Shown here piece by piece: positions 62,666 to 64,000 of a DNA stretch of 64,000 nucleotides. A model generated the notes under the pieces. That model did not search any database, was not told the origin of the DNA, and was given only the letters and a program-made list of their open reading frames with translations. Position numbers and translations under genes: made by a program. Source of the DNA: Erythrocercus mccallii (lineage: Eukaryota > Chordata > Aves > Passeriformes > Dicruridae); contig VZRG01000005.1 of NCBI GenBank assembly GCA_013397435.1, positions 1,139,508-1,203,507 on the forward strand, in the 5' to 3' direction. Each line of letters begins with the position of its first letter. The first letter of the stretch is position 1.

Positions 62666-64000
62666 GTAAATATTCATCACACTTTTCCCCTGAAACAAAG
62701 CAGAATTGGGGTGACTTTTGGTTTGAATTTTACTTTTCATGTTTACATTACAGAACTGCAGCAAAATCAATTTTTTCACATCAGACAGAGGATATATATG
62801 CTTCACATTCTCTCTGTCCCTTCAATATCCTTCCTCTTGAAAAAAATATATTCTAAAACTAAGACCGTTCTGACTCTTCCAGCATCCTGTGAAGAGGAGG
62901 CATCTGACGGGTCTCTGTATTGCTGAAGAAACAGTCACAGAGAGTAGTACCTGTCTTCTCGGATGTCTCCCATAAATGTTAACTTGAGACACCAAAAGTC
63001 CTTTCTCTATACTTCAAAATCAAAATAACCTCCAATCTACTTTTACAGTGAGTTTAAACAACTATGAGGCCTGAGGTCCTTCTGCAGATATGACTGGGAA
63101 GAGACTTTGAGTGCTCTCCAAAGTATCATAACCCATGCTGATGAGTCCTAAGCAAATCCCATCTGCCCTTGCAGTGCTGATGCCCAGCAGAAAATACTAA
63201 CTGCAGAGCCCCTGTTTCCTTTCCTGGAAGGGCTGTGACACCTCCTGTCTCAGGGCAAGTAACATTTGAAAGCAGACTGTGGGTTGGAGACAGCAGCAGG
63301 GGGCAGGTCCCCCATGTCCCTGGCATGCTGGACAGCCTGACCTTTCCCCAGAAGCTGCTCCAGCCATAGATCCACAGAGACCTTACTCTGCTCTCAGCAG
63401 CGCTCGTGCCACTGAAATATGCAGTTTTGCCTTAGCCCAGCTGTGGGTTGCCACTCCTCATACCACATTCTTCATTGTGTTTGTGTTGTCAGATAGATGT
63501 CTAGACTGGAGAGCTCTTCTGGCTCAGGCTGCCCTTTGGAGGGGGCGGGAGGTGTGGTAAGGTGAGGTCTGATTCCTCCGGGAGGGAGGAGAAAGCGCAA
63601 GGAGCATTGTGAACTAATAACGAGCAGGAGAGCATGAGTGATGTTTTTAGCAAAATTCTTTGTGTTGATATTCCTCCTAATCACTAGAGAGAAAAGGAAA
63701 AAGGAGGAAAAGGGAAGATCTGTTGTGTTCACAATGCTCTAGAAACAAATTTATCATTTTTCTGAAAATGGTCTGAGGATTTCTCCATGAGGCAGACAAT
63801 GGTTCTCAAAATATGTTGTTTCTTTGCATCAGAAAGGAACATTAAAAATAAGATGTCAGAAGAGTTGTGTGTGTGAGCGAGCCTTTGAAGTGGCATCCCC
63901 AAAGGAGGGATCTGGTGAGGGCTCTGTAAAGCTGTGTATGGCAGGAGCCTTTCAAAGGAGAAAATGGGTATGGCTTTCTGACTTCTAAACCTGTCAGGAA

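Larger units (their letters stand above)
47180..64000 (+). other. TGFBR2: TGFBR2 intron 1 (5' portion, runs off the window)
   Basis: The intron begins GTAAGTGCG inside the CpG island and continues to the end of the window. A first intron of at least 16.8 kb fits TGFBR2, whose first intron is tens of kilobases in human. I looked for exon 2 (start of the cysteine-rich ectodomain) and for the optional exon that gives the longer receptor isoform in mammals, but recognised neither. From 47741 the sequence is AT-rich and unremarkable apart from the SINE-like remnants, inverted repeats, long open frame and exon-like segment listed separately. First introns often hold enhancers, but none is identifiable here. 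Confidence 0.78.

Noticed and set aside
63795..63825. caatggttctcaaa resembling a hAT/Charlie transposon end
   Set aside because: No matching inverted terminus or target-site duplication was found. The motif is too short to call.

Overview
The window reads as vertebrate nuclear DNA, most likely from a bird. It is about 40% GC, has no compact gene array, and is sparse in recent repeats. Its recognisable transposable elements are CR1 LINE fragments with avian-style 3' ends (about 9700-9780, 26925-27470, 32270-32334), plus faint ancient amniote SINE remnants. A crocodilian or turtle cannot be formally excluded. I could not identify the species.

Only one gene is supported. A CpG island at about 46550-47740 holds the promoter, 5' UTR and first coding exon of TGFBR2, the type II receptor for TGF-beta, on the + strand. 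The identification rests on three things. (1) The 5' leader at 46885-46960 closely matches the human TGFBR2 leader as I remember it: a 16-base block from 46885, a double ETS motif at 46915-46928 and an AP-1 site at 46953-46959, in the same order. (2) The first coding exon is 94 nt (47086-47179), the coding length of human TGFBR2 exon 1, and ends in phase 1 at a GTAAGT donor. (3) It encodes an Arg/Leu-rich signal peptide of matching length. Everything from 47180 to the window end would be intron 1. The exons for the ligand-binding, transmembrane and kinase parts lie beyond 64000.

Layout: 1-46549 is intergenic with no protein-coding gene that I can support. It holds microsatellites, short tandem duplications, AT-rich tracts, inverted repeats and CR1/SINE fragments. 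46550-47740 is the CpG-island promoter and exon 1. 47741-64000 is intronic, with SINE-like remnants near 55.7-57.3 kb and an unusually long open frame at 61946-62593.

The most interesting region is just upstream of the conserved leader. A homopurine tract (46785-46822) is followed by a G-quadruplex-type motif (46831-46857), apparently enlarging the core promoter relative to human. The inverted CCAAT box known in human appears altered to a PBX-like TGATTGAC. I found no clearly new biological system. The remaining findings are modest sequence curiosities.
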